DNA of 64,000 bases from Parelaphostrongylus tenuis (GCA_019055375.1 JAHQIW010007344.1:124001-188000), one strand, 5' to 3'; positions 31,340 through 42,630 are shown, counted from the stretch's first letter. Notes: a model not told the origin generated them from the letters alone. Translations and numbers: made by a program.

Positions 31340-33410
31340 CCCACATAACGAAAATCAGAAAGACTGGCATAAGACAATTAGATGACGGAACTCTCGTATT
31401 ATTGGAGTGAAGGTTCCGTCAGGAAATGTCGGAGGTGTCAGCTTCGTCATGCACCCATACGTCCCCCATCTGATCACTCCATCGAAACCTATCACCAACG
31501 TCTGGCTACCTTTCGTCCAGCTTCTGCGTCAAAGAAAGTCAATAACAACAACTGCTAATGATCAATTTGTACACTGATGAGAATGAATTAGACGCATCCC
31601 ACAACAATTTGGAAGAAGTCATGCAACGAAATGCCCGACAAATTCGTTGTTGAAGACTCAAAAGTCATTATAAACGGCCAGAGAAAATAAATAAATTACA
31701 GGAAATTCTAAATGAGGGAGCTTAACGAGGTCGGACTCTGTCATGTAGGGCTTCTAACCATGCCACTCCAATAAAAGCTCGTTTTTCAAGGAGATAAAAA
31801 AAATCACCGACGACATGGGAGTCTCTCAACGGTACGACTGATGCGGAGATGACTGTATAGATAAAAACAAAAAATTGCGCCTCTTTGACGCCTCGGTAGT
31901 GCTTGGATTTAGTACAGGACCTGACGTGCGTGGATTCGATTGAGCCAGTAGTTGGAAAGAAGTGGTGCCATCGCCCAGGAAAGCATATCAAATCGTGCAT
32001 GACTAGGACCATATCAACGAGATCCTGTCCTCGTATGACTGGCAGGTAAAGGAAGATCCAACCGTAGACTGCAAGCTGCTTGTCGATGGGCTCAAGACCT
32101 GTGCCAGACTAGCATCAGTTCCCCAAGCGAGAAGTTCAGAGCACATCTTCACTACCACTGAGGAGCTTCTCGGAAAACAAAGAAATTCAAGCTTTATCCC
32201 CCTGCTACCTAAGCAAGGTGGCAGAATGGATCTTCGTATTACTGCCCACTGTGTATGCTGAGTGTGCTCTACAAGCTTTTTAGGAAAATTATCCCTTCAT
32301 CTTTTGTACTTATCGAATCTTGGATAAGGCACAGTCAGTTGAAGAGAGGGAATTCTGGAAGAGATTCTGCTGCTTGAATCACATTTCAAAGCCGTGTCAC
32401 GGGATCATTGAAGTGTGTCGGGAATACCCTTTTTCTCTTATTCTAACCTTTGTCGATTATTAAACAAAGCGTTTGGCAGTGTCGAAACGAATACAATGCT
32501 ATATGCGCTCGTCGAATGATGTAGACTCGTCCTATAAACGAAATTTTACAGACTTTTATCAAAACTTCATAATAAGAATAACATTATATATCCCTCACCA
32601 TACCCATTATATAACCCTCACCATACCCATAAAAAGGGGTTCAATAACACGGCACAATATAGCCAAAGCCTTCAGTGCTGCACTACAGTGGGTAATAAAT
32701 TACCTCGGTCGGGACGAAAAGGGTGTACATATTGATGGGAAATTGCTGCCAAACCTTTGTTTTGCGGATGATATCGCCAACTGGATAAGTACCAGTGAGC
32801 GAAAATGATACTCAATAAAAACTGAGGAGACGGGAAAAGAGAGTGAGCGACGCATAATTTAGGACGAAGATATAGTTCATGAAGAGTTCATGGTGCAAAG
32901 GCGAACAACTTGAAGAGGATGGTTCTCTGATTGCAGAGACATACAGAGGAACATAAACGGGAAATTAGACAGAAGAAGAAGAGCAGCATAGACCACATTC
33001 GGGTCTTTCAAAGAAATCACCAACCAAATAGCGGACTTCAAATATCGTGCTCACCTATTTAATTCAGCAGTTTTCCCAGCACCTTGTCATGCAGCAAAGA
33101 CGTGAGCTGATACTACAGTCACATCAAGAAATTTGCGCATCACAATCAAGGCGCTTGGGCGAAGTTTTATAAAAGTTAATCAGCAGTGACAACGCCAGCC
33201 GGTTTGCAGCTCAAATCTTTGAAAACTATGCCATCTTCGCTAGCCACGAATATATAAATCGACAGCTGAAACAGATTCATGGGCCTCGAGTACGTCACCA
33301 GATTTGAAACAGACAACCACGGGCTACACTTGCGCGATAGAAACAAATGAAACTATCTAGCGCTGGCACTACGAGCGAAGATGGACAGCGCACGTAACCA
33401 CGGGAGTGTC
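31340..33410 (+). mobile_element. RTE-clade non-LTR retrotransposon remnant
   Basis: Plus-strand fragments in the correct order for an RTE-type polyprotein, with frameshifts and stops. An endonuclease piece at about 31385-31690 reads VGGVSFVMHPYV and later KFVVEDSKVII, where an intact protein would have the GDFNAK motif. The end of the endonuclease is at about 31870-31940 (LRLFDASVV-GFSTG-D). The linker is at 31995-32150 (SSYDWQVKEDPTVDCKLLV). Reverse transcriptase follows: YKLF at about 32275, then 32630-32808 with FSAALQWVINYL and the FADDI catalytic box. The thumb/C-terminal part is at 32890-33410 (RRRRAAWTTF, HLFNSAVLPA). RTE proteins act by target-primed reverse transcription. This copy is dead, with an internal deletion in the endonuclease. 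No poly(A) tail or target-site duplication was recognised. Confidence 0.85.
32630..32808 (+). pseudogene. reverse transcriptase core of the RTE remnant
   Basis: The longest intact reading frame of the element. It includes the FADD box at the active site (two aspartates that bind metal), with IDGKLLPNLCFADDI around it. The typical KRGVRQGD block before it is degraded (KRGSITRHN). Confidence 0.8.
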
Positions 33411-33711
33411 TCCTTGTTGATAATTTGAATTTCAAACTAAGCCCTTTTCTCTTGCTGAAATTTCTGGAAAGCCATGGTATGACGCACTTGGTCTTCACTC
33501 CAATAATCAAGCAATTAAGAGAGATTCGCTGAGCTGCAAAAGGTCTTCTTTGAGGATAGCAACGATTTCTTTGCGATTATTCGCGCGACCTATCGAAATC
33601 GACGTAACAAACAGATTGAAATAGGGTGACTGAATTAACAACTCCGACTATACTATACATATTTCATTGTTTGTATTAGTATAAACATTTTCAAAGAAAA
33701 TTTATCAGTAG

Positions 33712-33865
33712 CAATGGAAGAAACAGTGGAACGTTGTCATGCTTTCTTATGAAATGCGCACCAACAGGAGAGTTGTGCTTAATGAGGTTCCACGATCAGC
33801 TAGAACGAGTGGGTCATATCCCGATTGTCCATTTCTAAAGTTAAATTTTTGCCCTTTTCACATTG
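33712..33865 (+). CDS. probable coding exon with canonical donor, unrecognised
   Basis: Acceptor-like TTATCAGTAG ends at about 33711 and a canonical GTGAGTGTCG donor follows 33865. Open throughout (QWKKQWNVVMLSYEMRTNRR and onward, ending CPFLKLNFCPFHI), with an in-frame ATG at 33739. Cysteines are spaced as in a secreted or zinc-binding segment but match no motif I know. The downstream exon was not located. Confidence 0.42.
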
Positions 33866-33869
33866 GTGA

Positions 33870-34440
33870 GTGTCGTTATATGATGAATAGCGGTTCAATC
33901 AGTGGAGACGTGGAATATGATATCTGTTTATGACATCTCTGTGATTTTAGCGAGAATCTAGATGCAACGTAATAAGTGATTTTCATTGCTGGGTTTCTAA
34001 TTTTTTTATATCACCGGTTTTCTTAAAACATCAGCGAGAATGAGCGGCTGCGGACACGCATAGCTCAATGAGCAGTAGTCCTAAGATTCAAAAGATCATT
34101 GGCTTCTTGCCTCTCTCTGGGCTAATTAAATGGAATACTCTTCTTCCAAGATCTATAGCTCGTTATCGAGCTCTCATAAGAAGTCAAAGACATTGATTCA
34201 ATATATTTCGGTTGGTAGAGCAGCAACAGACACTTTATCTTTCCAATATTTTATTAATTGGACTTAAATTAGGCCCTCGCGCATAATGTGCCACAGAACG
34301 TCATAGGGATAATTCATTTAAAAGCAGTTCTTGCCAACAATAGCTTCTATGACGTAGTAAGGTTGATTAATCACATTCTGATCCAATAATGTCCTAATTA
34401 GGTTGCGCATTTCTTTACATTCACTGTCAGGGTATACACA
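33870..34440. other. no feature recognised
   Basis: Weak tRNA-like sequence around 34050-34100 (CATAGCTCAATGAGCAG); nothing else. Confidence 0.25.
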
Positions 34441-34442
34441 CG

Positions 34443-34679
34443 TCAAAAGATATATGAAAGAGTGTCCGCAGCATATGAAAAGTGAATGATGAATTTTGAG
34501 AAGATTAAGGCTATTGAAAAAGCTTTGCTTTTCTGGTTTTGAATAATAAAAATTGTGAAAAGAATGAAAAGCTTATTCGTCCATCGGGTCACCATATTCT
34601 CCTCTAATATAACATTGATATTAGCGACTGCCATGCTAGCGTTTGATGCTCTCAGAATCTGAACTTTTTTCAACTTTCT
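34443..34679 (-). CDS. probable terminal exon with a hydrophobic segment
   Basis: A strong acceptor (TATTAAGATTTCAG) precedes 34679. The frame is open in phase 0 for 78 codons to TGA. It starts RKLKKVQILRASNASMAVAN and has a hydrophobic stretch (LFILFTIFII) near residues 42-52, so a membrane protein C-terminus is possible. Not recognised. Confidence 0.42.
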   Translation of the reverse strand, partial: RKLKKVQILRASNASMAVANINVILEENMVTRWTNKLFILFTIFIIQNQKSKAFSIALIFSKFIIHFSYAADTLSYIF

Positions 34680-34699
34680 CTGAAATCTTAATATTAGGT

Positions 34700-35990
34700 G
34701 CTCCTTCTGTTCAAAAAAACTTCACAGAAAATGTGTATGGCCTTTATTACGCTTGAGCTCCTTCTATAAGTACGCAAATGCTAAGATACCTTAACGTTTC
34801 AATTCTCCTAAGATTGTAGGCAGCTCATTACATGTTTTTACAGTTTTGCTATTAATAATAAGACTTTAATTCAAGGCAGAATTGAGCCCTCTTTATAGGC
34901 TCCCGTGTTTATTGACTTCTATTCAACTTAATTTCACATTTGGATAACAAATAAAGAAAACAGCGAAAAAGCTATTCGCAGACCTCTGCTGTTGACCGCT
35001 CTCTTAGAGATCCACTCAGAACGAATTGATCTGATAAGGATATGACATGTTTTCAACCGATAGGTCCAATGCCATATAGGCGCCTATATCGTCCTATTGG
35101 GACTCACCAGCAGCACCCTCTCTCGGTTCCGTCGATCCCATGAGGCTCAATAATCCTCTAGAGGAATGGACGCCGAGTAAAAAAATAATTACCCCAAGTC
35201 GGATGATGACATTGCCTGACGTTGTGGTGATCGGCAGACGGGCTTGCGGCTTTTATAGAGAATCATACTTCTGCTATTCATAGAATCATTTGGCTAGCTA
35301 AATATCTTAAACCATAAGGCGCTAAGAAATTAGGTAAATACTCAGGATTGAGTTTGTTAGAAAGAACCGGGCGACAATTGATCACCTTAAAAAGATTCTG
35401 AAATGCCAACACAGAGAGTTTAGCTGGAAATATTTACGTTATTGAGAACTAGTCTGCGATTGTCCTTCTTCCAAATAAAATTTCGTCTGAGCATTGATGA
35501 AATGGAAGCATAATAAAAATGCCATCTTCCTTCTTCAATTGATGAATCCACTTTCATGACCCGCTCATTTTTCTCACACAAATTTCATTTGATATAAAGA
35601 CGACCCAAGCAATTGAATCCTTGCCTCACGTTTGTTTTGAACTCCATTGTGTTTCTTCTCTAATATAGATTTTGGAATGAAAACAAATGTTATAACTTTC
35701 AAAAGTTTCACGAAATGCTCCATTCCAACACAAATGCCTCAATTCCATAATTTCTCTTTCAAAAAGTAGTCAGTTTCTTGACGGAGTTCCGAGAATCTTC
35801 AACCTAGCTTATATTCAATTCGATCAACCGTTATTGACATAATGAAGGCCTTGTGGACACTATAGTGTCCATCGGTACGTTGATTATACTTTGAATTTTT
35901 TTGTGAAGTCCATTAAACTAGGAATTTTTTCTAAGGTGTGCACCGAAGAATGGAATCTTAATTTCAAAGAACTAGTTCGCTGCATCATAA
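34700..35990. other. intergenic stretch with two short perfect palindromes
   Basis: ATATAGGCGCCTATAT at about 35075-35090 lies inside a larger imperfect palindrome (CCGATAGG ... CCTATTGG). TGGACACTATAGTGTCCA lies at about 35854-35871. No exon is supported. Confidence 0.4.
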
Positions 35991-35993
35991 ATG

Positions 35994-36594
35994 TTAACTG
36001 ATTGATATATCAATGTTGAATTTGATATACCACTTGGAGAGGATACGCCATGGTTGATTTGACGCTTCATCAAAACAGTTTTCAACGTTACCCATCATCT
36101 GCTCAGCTGCCATAATAGCGTCTCTCCAGGGAATGCGTTGCGAGTGACGTTCTCCGCTTAAACTCTTGGCGATCTTCCACGAATTTTCCCATCCTCTAAA
36201 TGCAAAAATGCCACCTATGTTTAATGAATTCACTCTGAAATTTCTACCCTCTTTTGAAATATTCATCTATTTCGCCGTTTTCACCATTCACTTATATTCT
36301 ATTGATAAGTGGAATTATTCCCGTTTGTTCCTCTTGTCTCTTTCTATCCAAACAATTTCTTCTTGGTTCGTCGCAGTACACGGTGTTGGTACTATGTCTT
36401 AGGCAAATTATTGTAAAATTATCCATTTTCGAGTCTCACGTCAAGTTAGTTATGAAGCGAGGATACGGTTTTTCTGTGTCTCTGTTAGAATTTCTGCTTA
36501 TCCCTGAAGAGTTCATGAAGAAAAAGCTCCTATTACTGATGGAAAGCGCATTTGCTTTACAATCTACAGTACCACCATTAACTACATTTACAAG
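35994..36594 (-). CDS. two-exon 3' end of a gene, unrecognised
   Basis: Exon A is 36440-36594 (acceptor near GGCAACAG, donor GTGAGA), reading SISNRSFFFMNSSGISRNSN and PYPRFITNL. Exon B is 35994-36234 (acceptor GAAATTTCAG), reading VNSLNIGGIFAFRGWENSWK and then RDAIMAAEQMMGNVENCF to TAA. The join uses two bases from exon A and one from exon B and keeps the frame, with an intron of 205 bases. Both splice sites are good nematode matches. The product has polar Ser/Asn-rich and helical parts, and I do not recognise it. The SINE at 36612-36870 lies just upstream, in the preceding intron. Confidence 0.5.
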
Positions 36595-36611
36595 CTGTTG
36601 CCATATTCCAG

Positions 36612-36870
36612 ACATGCATAGCGTCGTGGTTAGAAGGTGTTTTATGCAACACACACGTGGTCAATAGTTTAACTCCACGTCCTAGACTCACCCAGCCTTT
36701 CATCACTCCAGAGTCGGCAAGTCGGTGCCGGACTTGTCTGGAAGGATAGCAGCACTGACTTGGCAGACCGGTAGGCTCCGCAAGTCATTGCATGGGTCAG
36801 CTGTGCGTTGAGTACATCTCTTCTATGTAGCGAATAGAGTTGAATGCATAGCGCACTGCTCAGTGATTGG
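36612..36870 (+). repeat. SINE family T2
   Basis: Head ATAGCGTCGTGGTTAGAAGG is a tRNA-type A box, with a degenerate B box TAGTTTAACTCC. The body is CACCCAGCCTTTCATCACTC and GGATAGCAGCACTGACTTGG. Confidence 0.55.
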
Positions 36871-36933
36871 TCAGTGTCGAACAATTTTTATGCCACATGG
36901 GATTAAATCCATATATTAAGCTTCCGCGCTGAG

Positions 36934-37007
36934 TTTGTGAAACGTTTGATTGATGCACATGTACTTTCCTTTTGTGAAACGTTTGATTGATGCACATGTA
37001 CTTTCCT
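36934..37007. repeat. perfect 37-bp tandem duplication
   Basis: Two identical copies beginning TTTGTGAAACGTTTGATTGA at 36934 and 36971. Identity suggests a recent slippage or unequal exchange. Confidence 0.95.
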
Positions 37008-37210
37008 TTAGCTAGCAACTTTGTGTAAACTCATAAAAAAGCAGCGAATTACATAGGTTAGAGGTGGTTACTTTCCTATTTTCCTGATATAACGTCCTTT
37101 CCATGCAATTAGGGGTCTTGTAGGGGTCTCTTAATGACTGGTATTTAATACCATGATTCGTATAGTTCTGGTAGAGCCGTTGAAGCTTTGTAGAAAAATC
37201 TATTTTTCTT

Positions 37211-37462
37211 CGATATATCTCATTATTATTATTTGTGCCGACATGTCATGTGGTCTGGTAATGGGCTCTTGTACAGCACGATACACGTGTTTCGACCTTA
37301 CAGTCTTGTCAGTCGGGCAGATAAAGCGGTAAGGTCGAAACACGTGTATCGGGTTGCACAAGAGCCCATTTCCAGATACATGACATGTTGGCTCAAATAG
37401 TAATTATAAGATATATTGGAAATTTGAGCATGTTCTCAAAAAAACACTCAAAATAGAGGTAA
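37211..37462. mobile_element. foldback element F3 with two opposed hammerhead arms
   Basis: A near-palindrome: left arm GACATGTCATGTGGTCTGGT ... GATACACGTGTTTCGACC, right arm GGTCGAAACACGTGTATCGG ... CATGACATGTTGGCTC. The end module recurs at the right as AAATTTGAGCATG. Minus-strand ribozyme arm is 37276-37318; the plus-strand arm is partly eroded (37333-37354). Confidence 0.7.
37276..37318 (-). ncRNA. hammerhead ribozyme core with one core change
   Basis: GCCCGA, CTGACAA, stem II GACT-GTAA-GGTC, GAA, ACACGTGTA, TCGTGC. All elements are in place: stem I has five of six pairs, helix III is ACA/UGU, and the cleavage site is UA. G8 of the core is A (CUGACAA for CUGANGA). G8 is part of the catalytic centre, so this copy is probably inactive. 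Confidence 0.65.
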
Positions 37463-37783
37463 CTTTCTTTAATTCCTCACGTCTTCAAAATGTCTCATAA
37501 ACCTTTATTAGAAGTGTTTCAATAGAATGACTTTGGAATGTTGAGACGTGCTTGAGAGGCTTAGCAAGCTGGCTTTTCAGTGATCACCGCAATTAGTGAT
37601 GAATGATCTATATTCACAGATGAAGTGCTGTAGTGGATGTTACGAAAAGTAGTTTCTTTCATAAGGCTGAGCAAAGAGTTTTGGTAAACTTTTTCAAAGT
37701 TTCGTTTCTGTGTGCAAATCAATAACAAAGTAACAAATATTCTTCACAATATAGACCACCATTCTCATGCGGATCCTGGCGAG

Positions 37784-38090
37784 CTAATTGTTGGCAACGA
37801 TCCGCTGCGAAACACCAAGCTCTTCAGCCAAATCATTAGTGCTCGATGAAGGCCCAGCATCCAAAGCTGCTTGCAAGTCATTTTCATCCAAAATAGGTGG
37901 CCGGTCAGAATGAGACATTTCTTCGAGATCAAAACTGCCTTCTTTGAATTGCTCAAACCATCTGTCCACAAAGTCGATTCTGCTGCCGTACCTTCACCCT
38001 CATTAACTCATCGATGGTTCTAAGATTCTTGAAACCTTTTCTCTAAAACCAGCGGATCAACATATGCAAATCAAACTGTTCAATAGGCAT
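37784..38090 (-). pseudogene. mariner-family transposase remnant (N-terminal half)
   Basis: Minus-strand reading from ATG at 38090 gives MPIEQFDLHMLIRWF, a stop, then KGFKNLRTIDELM. In the next frame it gives VNEGEGTAAEST, then in a third DRWFEQFKEGSFDLEEMSHS followed by RPPILDENDLQ and NDLAEELGVSQRIV. This matches the two helix-turn-helix DNA-binding parts of mariner transposases (WF-F--G-FSLED--RSGRP and ELAE-LGVS). At least one stop and two frameshifts break it, and the catalytic DDD domain is absent. No terminal repeats recognised. Confidence 0.85.
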
Positions 38091-38390
38091 TTTAGAGCTG
38101 AAATCAATGAGCCATATAAACATTTCAAAATTATTAATAAAAGCAGCACAAAGGCGGCAATACGAAATTTTCATAAATTTCTTAGAATTTTTTGCCTATC
38201 CTAATAAAATTCATTTCACACACAAGTTTGGTAAGTAAAATATTTTTGTAGAACACAATTTATAGAAGATAATACAAAGTAGCGCTGAAATGTCGTAGTA
38301 ATTACTGTATTAACTATATTTAGTACTTTCTTGCACTGATATAATAATGAAACGAGGTCATTGCAAAAAATTTCTTCAGTTAACGTTACT

Positions 38391-38580
38391 ACGTCTTCGC
38401 CTTGTTGAGAAGCGAAGGTTCGAGGCGGTTGTCCCAAGTCTTTCGTCCTCGTTGTGATCTTTCTTCGTTGTCAATCAAATCTAACTTTCTTTGCTGGAGC
38501 ACTTTAGAGAACGATTGTTGATAATTCTGTTTGCCTTTCGATAATAAGTTCTTCATCCATCCTGCACTAGTTGATATCAT
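38391..38580 (-). CDS. possible coding exon, basic, unrecognised
   Basis: On the minus strand ATG at 38580 follows GTGCTAG, then an open frame of 63 codons (MISTSAGWMKNLLSKGKQNY) rich in Lys, Arg, Gln and Asn, ending TAG. It could be a first exon reached by trans-splicing or part of an unrelated repeat. Confidence 0.3.
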
Positions 38581-38756
38581 TTTCAGCTAGCACAAAGCAT
38601 AGTAATATTTCGAAAACAACTTTCCTTTAACCTCGGCATTCTTAATCGCTAACAGTTTCTTCCTAGATTTAGCTAATGCCACAAGGCTGACAAATCGGTA
38701 ATATTCAATGTTTTGACGTCCTCGTCTCAAAAATGCTAATGAAATGCGTGATGTTT

Positions 38757-38933
38757 TCAAAGAATATTCAATTTAAATGTTTTGAATGCAAAGAACTGCT
38801 CGTCTTTTGCCTTGTGAAACTCAATTAGTACATAGAATTTTCGCTCCGAGACCTTGAAAACGAATAGCATTGAAATTCCACAAAGATAAATTGCTTGTTT
38901 GCCTTGCTCAGACGGTAACTCTTCAGAATTGCG
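38757..38933 (-). CDS. probable terminal coding exon, unrecognised
   Basis: An excellent acceptor (TATAACAATTTTCAG) precedes 38933. The frame is open in phase 0 for 58 codons to TGA, starting RNSEELPSEQGKQAIYLCGI and ending in an aromatic/lysine-rich segment. Codon composition is good. Upstream exons not located. Possibly the same transcript as other minus-strand exons at 40.5 kb, but phases do not match directly. Confidence 0.45.
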   Translation of the reverse strand, partial: RNSEELPSEQGKQAIYLCGISMLFVFKVSERKFYVLIEFHKAKDEQFFAFKTFKLNIL

Positions 38934-39099
38934 CTGAAAATTGTTATAAGAACAGCTGGCACTCTTCATCAGACGTTTTTCTTTCTATCTGTTAGCCAAA
39001 AAATACCGGAACTTAAGAGACCGGCTTTCTATGAACTTTCGCATTGAAATTTTATTGCACGACCCACCATCACAATTGAATTTGCAAGTCTTGCAGAAC

Positions 39100-39265
39100 T
39101 TGTATTCGACTCGTTGCTCCATCTGGGAAGATAACTGCCCTGACTTGATCCATCAGTAATCCACTGCGAGTCATAGTCAAATCTCTTTATGGTTGCTCAG
39201 TCACCTCAAGCAATAGGCAAATGCATAGCGCATCCCTCAAAGATTGAGCTTGTCATATATAACGA
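39100..39265 (+). repeat. SINE family T2, 3' part
   Basis: Body and tail of T2 (CCATCTGGGAAGATAACTGC, GCATCCCTCAAAGATTGAGC) without the tRNA-like head. Confidence 0.45.
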
Positions 39266-39679
39266 TGAGTTATAGAAAAGGTTTTTGCTCAACGTTTTTG
39301 TAAACACTCTTTCTTAGGAATTTCAATCGCAAATGCAGCTTTAAAATTTCCTGCGCTTTGATTTTTAATACAATATATTCGATGGAGTCCCATCTACCGA
39401 ATTCTTTCTTTTTGCGGCTATTAACTACCTGCCAATAATAACGTTAATCCATAACCCAGTAATTTCATAGCCATTCATTCCTGCATGCCCCTACTGTACT
39501 GCACGGTCTGAAAAGTGTATCCAGAAAATAGAGAAGCGTGCAGCAAGTTGTTGAAGGTGCCCTGCAATACAAAGAGGGTAGCTTTCATTTGAGCTTTCCG
39601 GCCAAGCTAAACCTTCTGTCCTTTCAAAGTCGGCTAAGCTTCTCAGAAGGAATACTACTATTGACCTGAAACATCGGTT

Positions 39680-39740
39680 GGCGCTCGCAATTCATTGTGT
39701 AGGCCAGATATGCATTTAGTCTCTACGATGTCGTGAATGC
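39680..39740 (+). repeat. T2 tail fragment
   Basis: CATTGTGTAGGCCAGATATGC matches the T2 tail. A similar fragment is at 49625-49690 (GTCTAGGCCAGATATGCACT). Confidence 0.35.
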
Positions 39741-40467
39741 AGCCAAGTGCGTGAAACATCTTTTAGATTCAAGAAACTATCATAAATATTCAACTTTGCT
39801 ATTAAATTCTCGTAAACACAAAAACGGCTAGTTGAATGAGATAGTAATTTGTAGACACATTATCTGGTCAATTTTGGAAACCTAGGAATTCTCCTATTTC
39901 CAAAAATTCAGAGACAAAAACATTTTAATCATATCTTATACTATAGTCAGAAGAAATTTCAAAAGTTTGGAGATTTTGTGGAAAATTTGACTTGATTTCA
40001 CATGTGCTTCTGATCTCTCAGTGGAATAGAAGTGTTCGTTGTCAGTCTGATAAGCCACAGGCGCCTGATTCTTTTGTGGCTTCGTTTCTTAGCAGTAATG
40101 TTGACAGAAAAAATATGGATTCTAACTTCTGCTTAGTTCGAAATACTCTGTTCGTATGACAATTTGGTGGCCGTCAGAATTTTGCAGGGAGTAACATCGT
40201 TATGCTAGCATAGATTCGCTTAGGTTGAAGAGATGTTCAAGTGCTTGGCTAAATGTCTACGAGAAGTTGTATTACTAATTACATCACACTACCTCACGTA
40301 ATACAAATCGTTGTCTCGTATTCATCATTCAGGAATATCATCGGTAATGCTGACTTGACTTGACTCTTTCTAGAACGCATAGTCTTTCCGTGACATCAGC
40401 ACTGGCAGTTGTTGTTTTTTATGGATCAGAAAAACCCTTTTCCAGACAAATCCAGCACCAATACTAC

Positions 40468-40574
40468 CAATGCATGTGGCTGAGCAGTCTGTGGTAATAT
40501 TGAAGTACGATCTCTGACTGTATTATGAGAATACTGTACAACATGTCTGAGCACTGGGCTTCTTCTGTGCTCAT
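40468..40574 (-). CDS. possible coding exon, unrecognised
   Basis: Acceptor AGCTGCTCACAG, donor GTAGTA. Open in phase 0 reading MSTEEAQCSDMLYSILIIQS, then EIVLQYYHRLL. The open frame extends upstream of the acceptor, so the exon could be longer. Confidence 0.33.
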
Positions 40575-40659
40575 CTGTGAGCAGCTATTCTTATCAAATA
40601 CACTATCATTATTTCTTGCAGTGTTGAGCGGAACTCTTTTACGAAACAATGATCTCAAT

Positions 40660-41915
40660 GGTTAACGTGAAGCAACTGAATTATTTTTAAAACAGAAAAG
40701 ACCTAACACCGTTTTTCTTGCTCAGATGAAAGAATTCACGAATTATTCCTCTGTGGACAAAAGGTTCCTTTCTTCAGTCTCGTTTGTATAAGTGTATGCA
40801 ATGATTATTGTTATTCTGCCAAGGTTTCTGTTCATAGCAGCTTTCTTTTCATTTGAGATTGCTATCAAGTTACCAAATTTACCTCGCGCTATATACTCTC
40901 AGTGTTTTCTTAGAGTCGAATTTCAACAGTGATTTTGTAGATGACATCACGCAGTTGGAATTAGCAGCGCATTCTTTTCAATCAGTGACTGAGTCTCGCA
41001 TCTTAGTGTAGCGTAAAAAAGCTAGTTAGGCGCGGAGCTGGATTGAACCCTCTATTCTATACTAATTCTTCTACTACTACTACTATCGTTTTCATTTACA
41101 TTAACACACTAGTTTCATGCAGAAGCCTTTATCTTGGAAAGTATTTCATTAATATTTATTTTTTGAAATTGTTAGAGACAAGAAATCATTCAGTGATTAC
41201 GTTCTATTTATTTGTATGAAAGCCCTGCTGTGTCGAAAGCTACTGAAACGTCATTCATAGATTCGATAGCATTTTAAATACAGTTGCATGAATACGTGAA
41301 ATCAGCCTGGAATAGAATAGTCGCTTAGCAGAAAAAATACTTAATTAATGGAGATATCGGTTTAGTGCTACCGCTTCCTGCAAGTGTGGAGTTAGGCTTG
41401 TGTAAGCATAAAAAGTTGGCTATCTAATCTCCACCTAAAAACTGAAAATTATAGCAAGAACATCATAGAATTCTCTTACCTTAAAGCACATTCCAATTCC
41501 GTTTCAATTACGTGCTGTCCGATAAGGCTTTTATGCGAAACTGGCCCAAAAAATTTTGGCTTTGGGTAATTTGTCAAAGATTCTTCGAGTTTCGCTGAAA
41601 TGACAGTTAACAGTTGCGATTTTCTATCATAATTCTGCATACATTAAGATAAATCAAAAGAGTCGCGAAGGGAAAAATTTGGCCATAAATTTGTAGATAT
41701 GGATTCTAGATTGAATATAATACTTTTTCTATGCTTCTTTTTGCTTCCCCGAAAGAAGAACTACTCTGTATAGCCTTTTGACAATAAAAATAACAGCTTA
41801 TATGCAACTCAGAACAACATTAGAAATGCAATAACATCAATGGCTTTACATACTCAGATCTATACCTCTAAAGAGTTCATTTTTATTCGTAAACTTCTTC
41901 AGGGGTCATAAGATG
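40660..41915. other. no feature recognised
   Basis: AT-rich. A degenerate tRNA-like B box lies near 41030-41060; nothing else supported. Confidence 0.3.
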
Positions 41916-41916
41916 A

Positions 41917-42342
41917 GTAATAATCAAATATCCTGACATGATGAACAGGGACACATATTGTGTACAGTCGCTCATGACTCCGTACATCGCTCATCTCATG
42001 CATGATCTCTCAAATCTATTGGAATATTTGAAGATAGGAGATGTAGTTGTGAAAACTAACTTACTTAGCTATTCCCTAATTGAGGATTTTCATGCCGTTG
42101 TTCAGCTGGAAAAACTTTTCCCCTTGTCATCGAATTTCTAATTGATTTATGGCCTTCAATGTAGAGTGACAACGGCAAATTCTGTTTTCATCCTTAATTT
42201 ACCAAGCATTCATCTTCCTATACTCGACATTATCGGCGATCTTTTGAAAAAAGAACGATTTGTAGAGATAAATGGAATCAATTTGACCGGTAATTCTTTT
42301 TGCTTGAAATTCCAATACGTTCCACGATGTTCCTCCAAATAA
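41917..42342 (+). CDS. open frame interrupted by a single in-frame stop
   Basis: In one plus-strand frame, 41917-42138 is open with an ATG at 41938 (MMNRDTYCVQSLMTPYIAHL). TAA follows at 42139-42141, then the same frame is open to 42342 (TTANSVFILNLPSIHLPILD). Both halves have protein-like composition. Either two exons separated by a short intron (AATGTAG before 42168 could be an acceptor) or a decayed coding sequence. Not recognised. Confidence 0.33.
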
Positions 42343-42529
42343 GGAAGATTTCATACTAAACTCATGTAGCACGATGGCTTGAAATGCTATGCAATGGATA
42401 CGTGTATGTTGGTTTAATTAGTTTCCCCGAATAAGCAAGCCCTTCATCCATTTTATATCGAAAAACTCGTATCAGTCACGTCTAAATTATAAGAAAGTTG
42501 ACTTGTTAATTATTACGGAATGTGCGATG

Positions 42530-42630
42530 TAGAGGTAAACTGTTCCTAGTGAAGTCGAATGCATGACAAATTCCTATGATTATGATCAATTCCAAACGCT
42601 CCATCGTTTATACTTTATTTGCTTGATAAT
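42530..42630 (+). repeat. T2 tail fragment
   Basis: AGTCGAATGCATGACAAATTC followed by a TGATCAATTCC-like end, matching the T2 tail. Confidence 0.4.

Noticed and set aside
31722..32012. 96-codon minus-strand open frame
   Set aside because: Antisense shadow of the RTE remnant.
38940..38985. CTGATGA on the minus strand near 38970
   Set aside because: No GAAA at the right spacing and no stem II; a chance heptamer.
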